A stretch of 64,000 bases of DNA from SIAQ01 sp964484265 (GTDB lineage Bacteria > Planctomycetota > Planctomycetia > Gemmatales > Gemmataceae): contig CAZAFH010000006.1 of assembly GCA_964484265.1 (NCBI GenBank), forward strand, positions 62,001 through 126,000, in the 5' to 3' direction. Below the pieces are notes generated by a model that saw only the letters and a program-made list of their open reading frames with translations, ran no database searches and had not been told where the DNA came from. Made by a program: the position numbers and the translations under genes. This document shows positions 43,617 to 53,687 of the stretch, piece after piece (position 1 is the first letter of the stretch; every line of letters begins with the position of its first letter).

Positions 43617-44201
43617 ATGGCTGACTCGCCTTCGTTTCGATTACTACTCGACCATTTTGCCGATGGAAAGACCGATGATGCTGCAGCGTCGCTTTTCAAG
43701 CGTTATGCCTCTCGGCTCATTGCATTGTCGGCCGCGAAGATGTCCAACAAACTCAAGCAGCTTGAATCGCCGGAAGATATCATGCAATCGGCCTTCGGGA
43801 CATTCTTCAAGCATGTCAAGAACGGGCAATTTGAGCTTCGGGATTGGGAGTCGCTGTGGGGCTTATTGGCACAGATTGCCGCCCGCCGAATCATCAAGAA
43901 GGAAAAACACTACAGGGCCGAGAAAAGAGGCAAGGGCCAGGACCAGCCATTGGACGAAGGCGCCCCCGTACCGGATCGAGAACCATCGCCAGAGGAAATT
44001 GCCATCGCCATTGAATTGCGCGAGCAATTCTTAAACGAATTGCCGGAACGCTACCGCGCGATTGCAGTGCAGATTCTTGAGGGCGATACGCACGAAATTA
44101 TCGCGCAATCACTGAGCACATCGATTAGCACTGTCGAACGCGTACATCGTCGCGCCAGGGAAACACTAACCAAACTCCGGGCGAGCGAAGAATCTGATTG
44201 A
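43617..44201 (+). CDS. ECF-type RNA polymerase sigma factor
   Basis: A 194-residue sigma factor of the planctomycete ECF group that neighbours Ser/Thr kinases. Region 2 spans about residues 20-90 (LFKRYASRLIALSAAKMSN, EDIMQSAFGTFF). Region 4 covers about 130-190, with the helix-turn-helix SLSTSISTVERVHRRARETL. It starts at ATG 43617 with AGGAG about 10 nt upstream. The next gene, 30 nt downstream, encodes the FGE-fused kinase. Kinase-linked ECF factors of this group are thought to be controlled by phosphorylation instead of an anti-sigma factor; this is inferred here from gene order. Confidence 0.92.
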   Translation: MADSPSFRLLLDHFADGKTDDAAASLFKRYASRLIALSAAKMSNKLKQLESPEDIMQSAFGTFFKHVKNGQFELRDWESLWGLLAQIAARRIIKKEKHYRAEKRGKGQDQPLDEGAPVPDREPSPEEIAIAIELREQFLNELPERYRAIAVQILEGDTHEIIAQSLSTSISTVERVHRRARETLTKLRASEESD

Positions 44202-44230
44202 ACGAAGTGCAATGACGAGGAGTGCCCAGA

Positions 44231-47200
44231 ATGGATGAAACGCGCGAACGCTTCGACGAATTGATCGACGATTTCGAGAACGAATGCCGAGCTCAGCGTC
44301 GGCCCGACATCGATAACTATCTTGCACGTGTCTCCGAGATTGAACGATCCTCATTGCTGAAAGAGTTGGCGGGCCTCGACTTGGAATATCGCCTGCGTTC
44401 TGGTGAGTCCGTGCGCGTCGAAGAGTTCCTGTCGCGCTTTCCCGCGCTCCAATCCGAGCCTTCCGCTGCGCTGGAACTTATCGCGCTGGAATACCGCGTT
44501 CGGCAAAGTCGTTCGGAACATGCCACGGTCGCTGAGTATCTGGATCGGTTTCCAGATTTGCGCAGCAAATTGCCGACGATCCTGGAGCCGATGAACCGTG
44601 AGCTTTCGGAAGTATTGTCGCCGCCAAAGGAAAAAGACGAGATCGGCCGGCTGGGGTATTATCGGGTATTGAAGGTGCTCGGGCGCGGCGGCATGGGCGT
44701 CGTGTTGCTGGGGCACGACCCACATCTCGACCGGCCGGTCGCGCTCAAGTTGATGCTGGCGCATGTCGCCCGGAACGCCGCCGCCCGGCTCCGCTTTCTT
44801 CGCGAGGCCAGGGCTGCGGCGAAGCTGAAAAGCGATCACATCGTTACCATTCATCAAGTTGCCGAGGACCGCGGCGTGCCGTACCTCGTCATGGAGTATC
44901 TCGAGGGCGTATCGCTCGAACAGGCGCTGCGTCAAAGCCGCGCGCTGCCGCTCTCCCAGATCTGTCGGATCATCCGCGAAGTAAGCCGGGGCTTGGCCGA
45001 CGCGCATCAGCATGGTTTGATTCATCGTGATATCAAGCCGAGCAATATCTGGCTGGACCAGGCACACGGAGGCCGGGCGAAGATCCTGGACTTCGGCTTG
45101 ACGCGCTCGCAGAAGGACGCGGACGTCACCGATTCCGACGCCATCGTCGGCACGCCGGCGTACATGTCGCCCGAGCAAGCCAGGGCGGAGAAAGTGGATT
45201 TCCGTGCCGATCTGTTCTCGCTCGGCTGTGTCCTCTATCGGCTTTGCGTCGGCACGTCTCCCTTCCGAGGCGAATCGGCGATGGTAGTTCTCATGGCCGT
45301 CGGAACTCACCATCCCACCCCGCCGAGCCAAATCAACTCGCAAATTCCCGAGGCGCTTTCTGATTTGACGATGCGCCTTCTCAGCAAGGAGGCAAAAGAC
45401 CGCCCGGCATCGGCACTCGAAGTGATTACCCTCGTCCGCCAAATCGAGAAGGCGACATCGTTCGAGAACGCAGACGAATCACGGACACAGATCGACGTTC
45501 CGCCCGTCAGAAGACCCCGAACGACTCCAATCATCGGCGACGCGACAATCGCAGCGCCCGAGTCGGCGAAGCCGAAGCGATTCCCGTGGATCGCGGTCGT
45601 CCTGGCGGCGTGCCTGCTACTCGTGGGGTTCGGAGTTTGGGCCTACCTGCGAACGACGGACCCAAATATGCCGAACGAGCCAGGCGAATTCGTGATAATC
45701 ACCGACGATCCTGACTTTGTTTTTTTGGTGAACCACGGCGCCGTCACACTCGAGGATCGCAAGACGAAACGCCGATACGCCCTGAAAGTCGTCGACGGAA
45801 ACAGCGCTACGGGCGAGTTCGTGCTAGCCGTGGCCGACGTGGCCGCGGATCTTTCGTTCAAGGCGAAGACGATCACGATCCAGCGCGGACGAGAGGTCGC
45901 ATTAAGCTCGCACATTGAGCGGACACGATTCGCTGACAATGGACCGCCTGTCAAGACGATTGAGCCAAGGAAAACGCCAAGGATCGATCCACCCAAGAAA
46001 GCTACTACGCCGGACAAGAACGATCCGAAATTTACCAATGAACTCGGCATGGAATTTGTGCTCGTCGGCAAAGGCAAAATATGGCTCGGCGGCGGAGCCG
46101 AACGGCCGGCCCGGCGACAGGTCGATTTCGCCCAGGACTACTACATCGGCGCCTACGAGGTAACTCAGGGCGAGTGGGAGAAGGTCATGCGCAGCAATCC
46201 GAGTGCCTTCTCCCGCACCGGAAAATACAGTAATCAGGTAAGCGAGATTCCCGATGACGAACTCAATCGCTTTCCGGTTGATAGCGTTTCATGGGACGCG
46301 TGCCAGGAGTTTATCGCCAGGATCAATGATAATTTGAAGGAGGACGGCTGGTACTATCGCCTACCCACGGACGAGGAATGGGAGTACGCATGTCGCGGCG
46401 GTCCGCTCGCAAAGATCGACGACCAAGAATTCAGCTACTATGCCGGCGAGCCGTCCAATTCGCTCACTCCGGACCAAGCCAACGTTAATGAAAGCGGCTA
46501 TAAACGACCGCGCAAAGTTGGCGCTTATGCGCCGAATCGACTTGGCCTTTTCGATATGCACGGAAACGTGTGGGAATGGTTCCAGGATGCCCGCGGTTTT
46601 GGTCGGTTGAGAGGCGGCAGTTTTTACGATAAGGCGCCCACCACGACCGCAACCAGCGCTATCATTCTCTCGCGAATTTCGCCTCCGCGCGTCGGCCTGC
46701 GTCTGGCACGCGTACAGTTCGGTCCCGCCGCGAAATACACCAACGCACTTGGCATGGAGTTCTCCGTCGTCCCGGGCGGCAAGCTCTGGCTGGGCGGCGA
46801 AGCGGGTCGAGTCGGGACCACGGTCATTGAATTCAAGGACGGCTATTACCTGGGTACCCACGAAGTCACGCAAGGTGAATGGGAAGCGATCATGGGTACC
46901 AATCCAAGCAGTTTCTCGCGGCTGGGGAAAAACAAGGAGAAGGTAGTCCAATTCACCGACGCCGACCTGAAGCGATTTCCAGTTGAAAGTGTTTCGCTGG
47001 AGGATTGCCAAGAATTCGTCACGCGCGTCAACGAAAAACTCAAGGAAACAGCCTGGATCTACCGCCTGCCGACCCAAGCCGAATGGGAGTTCGCTTGCCG
47101 GGGCGGACCTTTCCAGCACAAGGAGGACTACGGATTCGATTATTACACCCCCGCTCCGGCCAGAACTCTGGCACCCGGCCAAGCGAATTTTAGCAATCCG

Positions 47201-48145
47201 CGCCCGGCAAAGGTCGGTTCGTTTCCACCCAATCGCCTGGGACTTTTCGACATGCACGGCAACGTGGCGGAGTGGTGCCAAGACGGCCCTGCGCTCCGTA
47301 TTATTCGCGGTGGCGGCTATGAGGATCGCGCGGAGGATTGCCGGGCGAATCATCTCGGCAAGCCCGTCGGTTTTTCGAATGGCGTCGGTCTGCGCCTGGT
47401 AAGAATCCCCTTCGGTCCGCTCACGAGATATACCAATGCTCTCGGCATGGAGTTCGCGCTCGTTCCCAAAGGAAAAGCTCGCCTGGGCGGCGGGCATGGT
47501 GTTGGCGGAAACAATGTCAAGACGGCAACGATCAAGAACGATTACTACCTGGGTGTCTACGAGGTCACCCAGGGCGAATGGGAATTGATCATGGGCAGCA
47601 ACCCAAGTCGCTTTTCCCGCATGGGCAAAGGAAAGAACCAAGTCACCAGCCACGGTCCCGACGAATTAAAGCGCTTCCCCGTGGATAGCGTGTCGTGGGA
47701 TGATTGTCGCACTTTCGTTGACAAGCTCAATGCAAAGCTCAAGGAAAGCGAATGGACGTATCGCCTGCCGACACAGGTGGAATGGGAATATGCCTGCCGG
47801 GGTGGACCATTTCAGGAGCCTCATGTATACAATTACGATTTTTACACCGACATCCCGATGAGTAACTTGCTCAAATCCCATGCGAATCACAAAGCCAATG
47901 AATTGAATCGTACTGCAAAGGTCGGCTCTTACCTACCCAATCGCCTGGGTATCTACGATATGCACGGGAACGTCGCCGAGTGGTGTAACGACTTCGCGGT
48001 TCCCGCCAAAGGAGCCGTAGGCCCCGTGGTCATGGGCGGCAGCTATGACGAAGACACCCAATTCGCCAAGGCGAACTACCGAGTCCAACCGAGCGCAACC
48101 AACCCCGCGCGATTCGGATTGCGTCTGGCACGCGTGCAGAAGTAA
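44231..48145 (+). CDS. Ser/Thr kinase fused to three FGE/SUMF1-like domains
   Basis: A 1304-residue membrane kinase from ATG 44231, with GAGGAG 8 nt upstream. A conserved leader (about 1-135) precedes the kinase domain: glycine loop GRGGMGVVLLGHD, HRDIKPSNIW and DFGLTRSQ. One transmembrane helix lies at about 450-472 (AVVLAACLLLVGFGVWAYL). Three tandem formylglycine-enzyme/sulfatase-modifying-factor-like domains begin near residues 601, 836 and 1067, each opening TN-x-LGMEF and containing YEVTQGEWE and LYDMHGNV-type motifs. They lack the paired catalytic Cys of true FGE and probably act as sensor or binding domains. The downstream position from the sigma factor suggests a shared signalling route. 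Confidence 0.93.
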   Translation: MDETRERFDELIDDFENECRAQRRPDIDNYLARVSEIERSSLLKELAGLDLEYRLRSGESVRVEEFLSRFPALQSEPSAALELIALEYRVRQSRSEHATVAEYLDRFPDLRSKLPTILEPMNRELSEVLSPPKEKDEIGRLGYYRVLKVLGRGGMGVVLLGHDPHLDRPVALKLMLAHVARNAAARLRFLREARAAAKLKSDHIVTIHQVAEDRGVPYLVMEYLEGVSLEQALRQSRALPLSQICRIIREVSRGLADAHQHGLIHRDIKPSNIWLDQAHGGRAKILDFGLTRSQKDADVTDSDAIVGTPAYMSPEQARAEKVDFRADLFSLGCVLYRLCVGTSPFRGESAMVVLMAVGTHHPTPPSQINSQIPEALSDLTMRLLSKEAKDRPASALEVITLVRQIEKATSFENADESRTQIDVPPVRRPRTTPIIGDATIAAPESAKPKRFPWIAVVLAACLLLVGFGVWAYLRTTDPNMPNEPGEFVIITDDPDFVFLVNHGAVTLEDRKTKRRYALKVVDGNSATGEFVLAVADVAADLSFKAKTITIQRGREVALSSHIERTRFADNGPPVKTIEPRKTPRIDPPKKATTPDKNDPKFTNELGMEFVLVGKGKIWLGGGAERPARRQVDFAQDYYIGAYEVTQGEWEKVMRSNPSAFSRTGKYSNQVSEIPDDELNRFPVDSVSWDACQEFIARINDNLKEDGWYYRLPTDEEWEYACRGGPLAKIDDQEFSYYAGEPSNSLTPDQANVNESGYKRPRKVGAYAPNRLGLFDMHGNVWEWFQDARGFGRLRGGSFYDKAPTTTATSAIILSRISPPRVGLRLARVQFGPAAKYTNALGMEFSVVPGGKLWLGGEAGRVGTTVIEFKDGYYLGTHEVTQGEWEAIMGTNPSSFSRLGKNKEKVVQFTDADLKRFPVESVSLEDCQEFVTRVNEKLKETAWIYRLPTQAEWEFACRGGPFQHKEDYGFDYYTPAPARTLAPGQANFSNPRPAKVGSFPPNRLGLFDMHGNVAEWCQDGPALRIIRGGGYEDRAEDCRANHLGKPVGFSNGVGLRLVRIPFGPLTRYTNALGMEFALVPKGKARLGGGHGVGGNNVKTATIKNDYYLGVYEVTQGEWELIMGSNPSRFSRMGKGKNQVTSHGPDELKRFPVDSVSWDDCRTFVDKLNAKLKESEWTYRLPTQVEWEYACRGGPFQEPHVYNYDFYTDIPMSNLLKSHANHKANELNRTAKVGSYLPNRLGIYDMHGNVAEWCNDFAVPAKGAVGPVVMGGSYDEDTQFAKANYRVQPSATNPARFGLRLARVQK

Positions 48146-48267
48146 ACCGCCTTTTTGCCGATCGCGCGAGCAAACTTGCCTGGCCGCGCCTTGCTTTGGC
48201 GCGAATTTTGGATAATTTCAGAACATCGCGCAGGCTGGCATTTTCTTGACTTGTTAAGGACTCTCCC

Positions 48268-49305
48268 ATGAAGGTTCGATTTGTTCTCTTGCTCGTCTCG
48301 CTCGTTCTTGCCGCGGTCGGATGCCGAACGCAGAGCGGCAAACCCAAGGTCGCGTTTGTCTCCAACAATGCTTACGAGTTCTGGACCTTCGCGCAGAAAG
48401 GCGCGGAGAAGGCGGCAGCGGAACCCGACATCGACGTCGAGCTCGAATTCAAAAAACCGCAGGAAGGCTCCGTCGAAGTCCAGCAGCAGATCATCGATTC
48501 CCTGATCGTCCGCGGCTTCAAGGGCATCGCCGTCAGCCCGAACGAACCGAAGAACACTCTGGCCTACTACAAGGACAAGGTGAATCCGAAGGTCGCCCTG
48601 GTCATGACCGACAACGACCTCCCCGATCCGGCAGCGAGAAAGTGCTACATCGGAACGCACAACTACCGCGCCGGCCGCGGCGCTGGTGAGCTTGTGAAGA
48701 AGGCGTTTCCCAAAGGCGGCAAGATCGCCATCTTCGTCGGCAAGATCGACTCGACCAACGCCATCGAACGTCGGCAAGGCGTGCTTGATGTGCTCGCGGG
48801 CGGTAAACAACTCGAAGAGATGGACAAGACCACGCCTCCCGACGCGACCAATCTCGATCTTGGCAACGGCTATACACTCATCGCCACCAAGGTGGACGGC
48901 ACCGACGTGAAGAACTGCCAGGCCCAGGCCGAGGACATGCTCATCAAAACGCCCGATGTCGATTGCATGATCGGTCTCTGGGAATACAACCCGCCCGCCA
49001 TGTTACGCGCCGTACGCGGATCGAAAAACGAAAAGAAGCCGCTAATCGTCGCCTTCGACGAAAATCCGGATACCCTCAATGGCGTCCGAACCGGCGAAGT
49101 CGTCGGCACCATCGTGCAGGATCCCTACCAGTTCGGTTACCAATCCATCAAAGTGCTCGCAAGTCTTGCGCGCGGCAAAGACGACGTTCTAAAGACCTGG
49201 CCGAAAATTACCAGCAACCACTCCATCTTCGTCGATCACCAGACGATCACCAAGGACAACATCGACGCCTTTGAAAAGAAGGTCAAAGAGATCCTGGGCA
49301 AGTAA
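48268..49305 (+). CDS. Ribose-type sugar ABC transporter substrate-binding lipoprotein
   Basis: A 345-residue periplasmic-binding protein of the RbsB/type 1 PBP family. The lipoprotein signal ends with AAVGC (lipobox). The two-lobe fold shows KPKVAFVSNNAYEFWTF and EVQQQIIDSLIVRGFKGIAV in lobe 1, and IVAFDENPDTLNGV in lobe 2. Arg/Asp/Asn residues typical of sugar recognition are present, but the actual sugar is unknown. It starts the importer cluster, followed by the ATPase and permease. Confidence 0.93.
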   Translation: MKVRFVLLLVSLVLAAVGCRTQSGKPKVAFVSNNAYEFWTFAQKGAEKAAAEPDIDVELEFKKPQEGSVEVQQQIIDSLIVRGFKGIAVSPNEPKNTLAYYKDKVNPKVALVMTDNDLPDPAARKCYIGTHNYRAGRGAGELVKKAFPKGGKIAIFVGKIDSTNAIERRQGVLDVLAGGKQLEEMDKTTPPDATNLDLGNGYTLIATKVDGTDVKNCQAQAEDMLIKTPDVDCMIGLWEYNPPAMLRAVRGSKNEKKPLIVAFDENPDTLNGVRTGEVVGTIVQDPYQFGYQSIKVLASLARGKDDVLKTWPKITSNHSIFVDHQTITKDNIDAFEKKVKEILGK

Positions 49306-49339
49306 CTTTGGAATTGGCGGAAATCAAGTTCCCGATTTT

Positions 49340-49395
49340 GCCGTTTGCGGCTTAGCGCTCAACGAGTACAAGCGGAGCGCCAAGCCGCAAGCGGC
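49340..49395. repeat. Inverted repeat of the GCCGCTTGCGGC class
   Basis: GCCGTTTGCGGCTTAGCGCT (49340-49359) is mirrored by AGCGCCAAGCCGCAAGCGGC (49376-49395). It lies between the binding-protein and ATPase genes of the importer. Half-copies with GCCGTTTAGCG occur near 16275 and 53545. Confidence 0.75.
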
Positions 49396-49430
49396 GAATG
49401 CAAATCGGAAGTTTTTTGTGTAACCTCGCA

Positions 49431-50942
49431 ATGCCACCTCTTCTTTCCGCGACCGGCATATGCAAATCCTTCCCCGGCGTGCGGGCCCTGGATGACGTAC
49501 GCCTGCAGATAGACCGCGGCGAAGTCCTTGCCGTCGTCGGCGAAAACGGCGCCGGCAAATCGACGCTCATGAAGATACTCGCCGGAGTCTACACGCCCGA
49601 CGCCGGGCAAATCCACCTCGACGGCAAACCCGTCGTCGTCCGCAACGTCAAGGATGCCGAGCGGCTCGGCATCACGCTGATCCATCAGGAACTCAATCTC
49701 GCCGGCCATCTCGACATCGCCGGCAATATTCTCCTTGGCCGCGAACCGACTCTTGGCGGTCCGCTCGGCTTCATCAATCGCCGTGCGATGGACGATACCG
49801 CGAGCGCAATTGCGCAGCGCCTTGGGCTGATTGTTTCGCCGCGAACATTGGTTCACGACTTGTCGATCGGGCAGCAGCAACTCGTCGAAATCGCCCGCGC
49901 GTTGTCGCTGAAATCGCGCTTGCTGATACTCGATGAGCCGACGTCGAGCTTGACGGAAAGCGAGACGACGCGTCTCTTCACGGTGCTCAATGAGCTAAAG
50001 ACCGAGGGGATGAGCATTCTTTACATCTCGCACCGGCTCAAGGAGGTGGAGACCATCGCCGATCGCGTGACGGTGCTTCGCGATGGCCGAAACGCCGGCG
50101 AACTTCAGCGCGGCGAGATACGCCATCACGCCATCGTTCAACTCATGGTCGGACGCGAAGTGAAACAATTCTACCAGCATAAACGCCATGACGGCGCCGA
50201 AATACGCTCACCCGTCATTGCTGTGCAAAACCTTCGCTGGAGCGTCAGGCAGCGCGGTATCTCCTTCGGCATCGCCCCCGGCGAGATTGTCGGCATGGCC
50301 GGGCTGATGGGCGCCGGTCGAACGGAACTCGCAGAGACGCTGTTCGGCATCCGCCGAATGCTGACGGGATCGATCGAGGTCGATGGCCGAGCGGTTTCTA
50401 TTCGGCGTCCGGCGGATGCCATCAACGCGGGCATCTTCCTCATACCGGAAGACCGCCGAGTCGATGGACTCATTCTCACCGACACGGTGAAGCATAACGT
50501 ATCGCTGGCGACGCTTCCGTTTCTGAGCCGACTGGGCATCTTGCAGCCGTCGCGCGAAGAAGCCCTGGCCAGGGCGATGTGCGAGCGCTTCAAAGTCCGC
50601 ACGCCGAACACGGGACAGACCGTCGCCAACCTGTCAGGCGGCAATCAGCAGAAGATCGTCCTCGCGAAATGGCTCAATCAATCGCCGCGCTTGCTCATCC
50701 TCGACGAACCAACGCGCGGAATCGATGTCGGCGCGAAAAGCGAAATTTACGCCCTGATGGACGAACTCGCGAACAACGGCTCGGCCATCCTGATGATCTC
50801 CAGCGACCTCGAGGAGATTCTCGGAATGAGCGATCGCGTGCTCGTCATGCACGAGGGAAATCTGGCCGGTTCAATCGAACGCGACGCATTATCGGAAGAG
50901 GCGATCATGAACCTGGCGACCGGAGGCGGTACACGCAAATGA
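49431..50942 (+). CDS. Sugar ABC transporter double ATPase (RbsA-like)
   Basis: A 503-residue (from ATG 49431) cytoplasmic ATPase with two ABC domains. The first has Walker A GENGAGKST, signature LSIGQQQ and Walker B LLILDEPTSSL. The second has the degenerate Walker A GLMGAGRTE, typical of RbsA/MglA, signature LSGGNQQK and LLILDEPTRGIDVGAK. It energises sugar uptake with the adjacent permease. An in-frame ATG at 49398 lies at the edge of the repeat and is less likely. Its stop overlaps the permease start. Confidence 0.93.
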   Translation: MPPLLSATGICKSFPGVRALDDVRLQIDRGEVLAVVGENGAGKSTLMKILAGVYTPDAGQIHLDGKPVVVRNVKDAERLGITLIHQELNLAGHLDIAGNILLGREPTLGGPLGFINRRAMDDTASAIAQRLGLIVSPRTLVHDLSIGQQQLVEIARALSLKSRLLILDEPTSSLTESETTRLFTVLNELKTEGMSILYISHRLKEVETIADRVTVLRDGRNAGELQRGEIRHHAIVQLMVGREVKQFYQHKRHDGAEIRSPVIAVQNLRWSVRQRGISFGIAPGEIVGMAGLMGAGRTELAETLFGIRRMLTGSIEVDGRAVSIRRPADAINAGIFLIPEDRRVDGLILTDTVKHNVSLATLPFLSRLGILQPSREEALARAMCERFKVRTPNTGQTVANLSGGNQQKIVLAKWLNQSPRLLILDEPTRGIDVGAKSEIYALMDELANNGSAILMISSDLEEILGMSDRVLVMHEGNLAGSIERDALSEEAIMNLATGGGTRK

Positions 50943-51937
50943 AAAAGGTCATCGGCATTTTCGTTTTTCTGCTCATGCTTTACGGTCTCATCCTCCAGGC
51001 AACGGACTCCGACTATTGGCAGAGCAATACCTACAATCTCGGTCAGCGTGTCGGCCTGGCGGGAATTCTTTGTCTCGGCGCGGGGTTGCTCATCGTCACG
51101 GGCGGCGTCGATCTGTCGATCGGTTCCGTGGTCGGCCTGTGCGCGGTTATTTTCTGCTGGCTAATTCTCGACGTGCCCGACATCATTCATCGCAGGCTGC
51201 CGCCGCCTCTGGTGATTCTCGGCGGCGCAAGAATCTTCGTGCCTGTCTGGCTGGCGATCGTCGGCGTGCTCCTGTCCGGAACGGTGATCGGCCTTGTCAA
51301 TGGCGCCATGGTGACCTTTCTGCGCGTGCAGCCTTTCGTCGTCACTTTGTGCGGCCTGTTTCTTTACCGCGGCCTCGCCCGTTCGCTGCGCGGCGATACG
51401 ACACCGCCCATCGCGGAGCGCGTCAGCGAATTCAGCATATTTTTCCGAAGCGATTTTCTCGCCGTTCCCATGTATGTTTGGCTGCTGCTGATCCTGTTCG
51501 CAGTCGCGACTTTCTTTCTCCACGCGACGATTTACGGACGTTATTTCTTCGCCATCGGCAGCAACGAACGCGCCGCTCGCTACTCCGGAATCAACGTCGA
51601 TTTTTACAAGGTTCTGGCCTATGTCCTCTGCTCCCTGTTCGCGGCCATGTATGCCGTGATGTACGTCATCCACTACAACACGGTTCAGCCATCGAGCACG
51701 GGCAACTTCATGGAGCTTTACGCTATCGCCGGCGCCGTGCTCGGCGGGTGCAGTCTTCGCGGCGGCGAAGGGACGACAATCGGCATGGTCATCGGCACGT
51801 CGATCCTGGTCTTGCTGCCCAATCTCACCAACATGTGGGGCATCCCCGACACGCTCGAACCGACGATCATCGGCGGCGCCTTGCTCGTCTGTGCCGTGAT
51901 GGACGAATTCCTGCGCCACAGCGGCAGGTCGCATTGA
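50939..51937 (+). CDS. Sugar ABC transporter permease (RbsC-like)
   Basis: A 332-residue polytopic permease starting at ATG 50939, overlapping the ATPase stop. It has about eight to nine hydrophobic segments and the family motif GGVDLSIGSVVGLCAVI near residues 50-70, plus GGCSLRGGEGTTIGMVIGT (about 260-280). It forms the membrane channel of the ribose/galactose-type importer with the upstream binding protein and ATPase. Confidence 0.93.
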   Translation: MKKVIGIFVFLLMLYGLILQATDSDYWQSNTYNLGQRVGLAGILCLGAGLLIVTGGVDLSIGSVVGLCAVIFCWLILDVPDIIHRRLPPPLVILGGARIFVPVWLAIVGVLLSGTVIGLVNGAMVTFLRVQPFVVTLCGLFLYRGLARSLRGDTTPPIAERVSEFSIFFRSDFLAVPMYVWLLLILFAVATFFLHATIYGRYFFAIGSNERAARYSGINVDFYKVLAYVLCSLFAAMYAVMYVIHYNTVQPSSTGNFMELYAIAGAVLGGCSLRGGEGTTIGMVIGTSILVLLPNLTNMWGIPDTLEPTIIGGALLVCAVMDEFLRHSGRSH

Positions 51938-52101
51938 CTTCAAGCGGCGCTGGAAAAATGGGCAAGATTCCAGGTAATCTGCCGATTGGAGCAATTTTCA
52001 CGTCTCGCTGATTTAAGTGACGCCTGAAAAATGCCGATGGAAACTACAACGGCTATAACGATTCATCGCCATGGGCAGGACTTGTAGCCGCAGCGGAGCG
52101 G

Positions 52102-53529
52102 ATGTTCATGACCGACACGAAGGAACTGTTGCGCAGGATCGCTGCCCTTCGGCTTCGCCTTAATGCGGAGTCGGAGGCGAGCCCGCCCACGGAACCTGCG
52201 CGGTCGATCGGCTACCGCGAGCTGACCGAGCAGGTACAGCGCGGAGCGACGGAGAATCGGCTGCTCGACAATGCGTTGCGCGTCGCCGACGCGTCTCAGG
52301 CTGCAGCCGCGGCGCCGACGCAGGTCCGCTTCACGGCTCGTGCGGCAGCGTTGTTGCGAAACGGGCGCGACCTGCTTTTGGCTTTACGCAAGATAGCCGA
52401 CGATGCTGACTTTCAATCCGTTGACGAGAGCGATCCGCTCTATCACCTTCACATGGATGCGATGGCCATGCTTGACTCGGTGTTGCGCACCGTGCAAGCC
52501 ATGCCCGCTTCCGTGAGTGCGCAAGTACGCCTTTGCGACGGGCTGGAGATCGTGCTTCGCGATGTCGAACGCCGGATTTCCCTGCTCGGGGTTCGGCTCG
52601 GCGGCTACAAACGCGATCGCAGCGGAATCGGCGATCTGGCCGAGATGCTACGCCACCTGGCGATGAAGAAGCCGGTGACGCTGGAAGCCCTGGAAAGGCT
52701 GGCGGAACCGCTCATCGAAGACGCACGCGCAGGCAGACCGATGCGAATCCTTTACGCATCTCCCAAGGATCCCGCGCGATTCGCGGCGGCTCATGGCATT
52801 ACGGTTGCTCAGGTGCTGTTGCGGCTCATTCATGACGATGCGGAATGGCGCTCGCAGCTTCCGCTCGCCGCAGTTGCAGCGCTCGTACACGATGTCGGCA
52901 TGACGCGCGTGCCCGCCGACGTATTGCTGACGGAAGGTCCGCTCGACCTGGAGCAGCGCCGCCTGATCGAAAAACACACGCACGTGGCCGACGACATCCT
53001 GACGACCTTGTGGCCAGGCGGCGGCTGGCCGGTGGACGCCGCCACCCATCACCACGAGCGCAACGACGGCACAGGCTACCCGCTCGGAGCTCGCGACATC
53101 GAGCTGGCGCCGTTCACCAAACTTCTCGCCGTCTGCGACTGCTATGCCGCCCTGTGCGCGCCGCGGCCCTACCGCGACGCCTTCGACACGCGCACGGCCA
53201 TGACGGAGGTCCTGCTGCTCTCCGAACGGGACCATCTGGATTCTGGCTGGTGCGAGCGCCTCCTGCGGCTGTCGTTTTACCCCGTCGGATCGATCGTCGA
53301 ACTCAACGATGGTTCCATCGCTTTAGTCACAGCCACGCATTCCGAAGGGGCGCAGTTTCTGCAGCCCAGCAAGCCGATCGTCCAGCGCATGCTCGACGTC
53401 CACGGTTCGCCGTTGGAATGGCCGAACACGCTGGACCTTTTGAATGAATCAGGCTGGAGCATCGTCCGCTCGCTGTCGCCCGCGGAACGCCGCACCCATC
53501 TCTCGACGCATTTTTCGCAGTGGGTATAA
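52102..53529 (+). CDS. HD-GYP domain protein (putative c-di-GMP phosphodiesterase)
   Basis: A 475-residue cytoplasmic protein. The N-terminal 200 residues are helical with no recognised domain. The HD-GYP domain (about 230-390) has the metal-binding HD pair in VHDVGMTRVP (H263, D264), H316 of the THHHERNDGTGYP motif and the GYP loop. Such enzymes hydrolyse cyclic-di-GMP to pGpG or GMP. No receiver or other sensor domain is fused. A C-terminal region (390-475) is small and beta-rich. Start ATG 52102 with GGAGCGG upstream; ATG 52108 is an equal alternative. Confidence 0.85.
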   Translation: MFMTDTKELLRRIAALRLRLNAESEASPPTEPARSIGYRELTEQVQRGATENRLLDNALRVADASQAAAAAPTQVRFTARAAALLRNGRDLLLALRKIADDADFQSVDESDPLYHLHMDAMAMLDSVLRTVQAMPASVSAQVRLCDGLEIVLRDVERRISLLGVRLGGYKRDRSGIGDLAEMLRHLAMKKPVTLEALERLAEPLIEDARAGRPMRILYASPKDPARFAAAHGITVAQVLLRLIHDDAEWRSQLPLAAVAALVHDVGMTRVPADVLLTEGPLDLEQRRLIEKHTHVADDILTTLWPGGGWPVDAATHHHERNDGTGYPLGARDIELAPFTKLLAVCDCYAALCAPRPYRDAFDTRTAMTEVLLLSERDHLDSGWCERLLRLSFYPVGSIVELNDGSIALVTATHSEGAQFLQPSKPIVQRMLDVHGSPLEWPNTLDLLNESGWSIVRSLSPAERRTHLSTHFSQWV

Positions 53530-53579
53530 TCAAATTCAATCCGCGCCGCTTGCCGTTTAGCGCTCGGAGTATTTTTTTC

Positions 53580-53650
53580 GGCGAGCCAGGAGTGTAAGCG
53601 ACTGGAGGAACGAAGCGTATTCCTCCGGTCGCTTACGCTCCCGGCTCGCC
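53580..53650. repeat. Inverted repeat, AAGCGACTGGAGGAA family
   Basis: GGCGAGCC and AAGCGACTGGAGGAA on the left are mirrored by TTCCTCCGGTCGCTTACGCT and GGCTCGCC on the right. It lies between the HD-GYP and PfpI genes and may terminate the former. Confidence 0.75.
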
Positions 53651-53687
53651 AAAGTTTGTCCAAGTTCTTGTCGTTTCTGGAGCCGCC

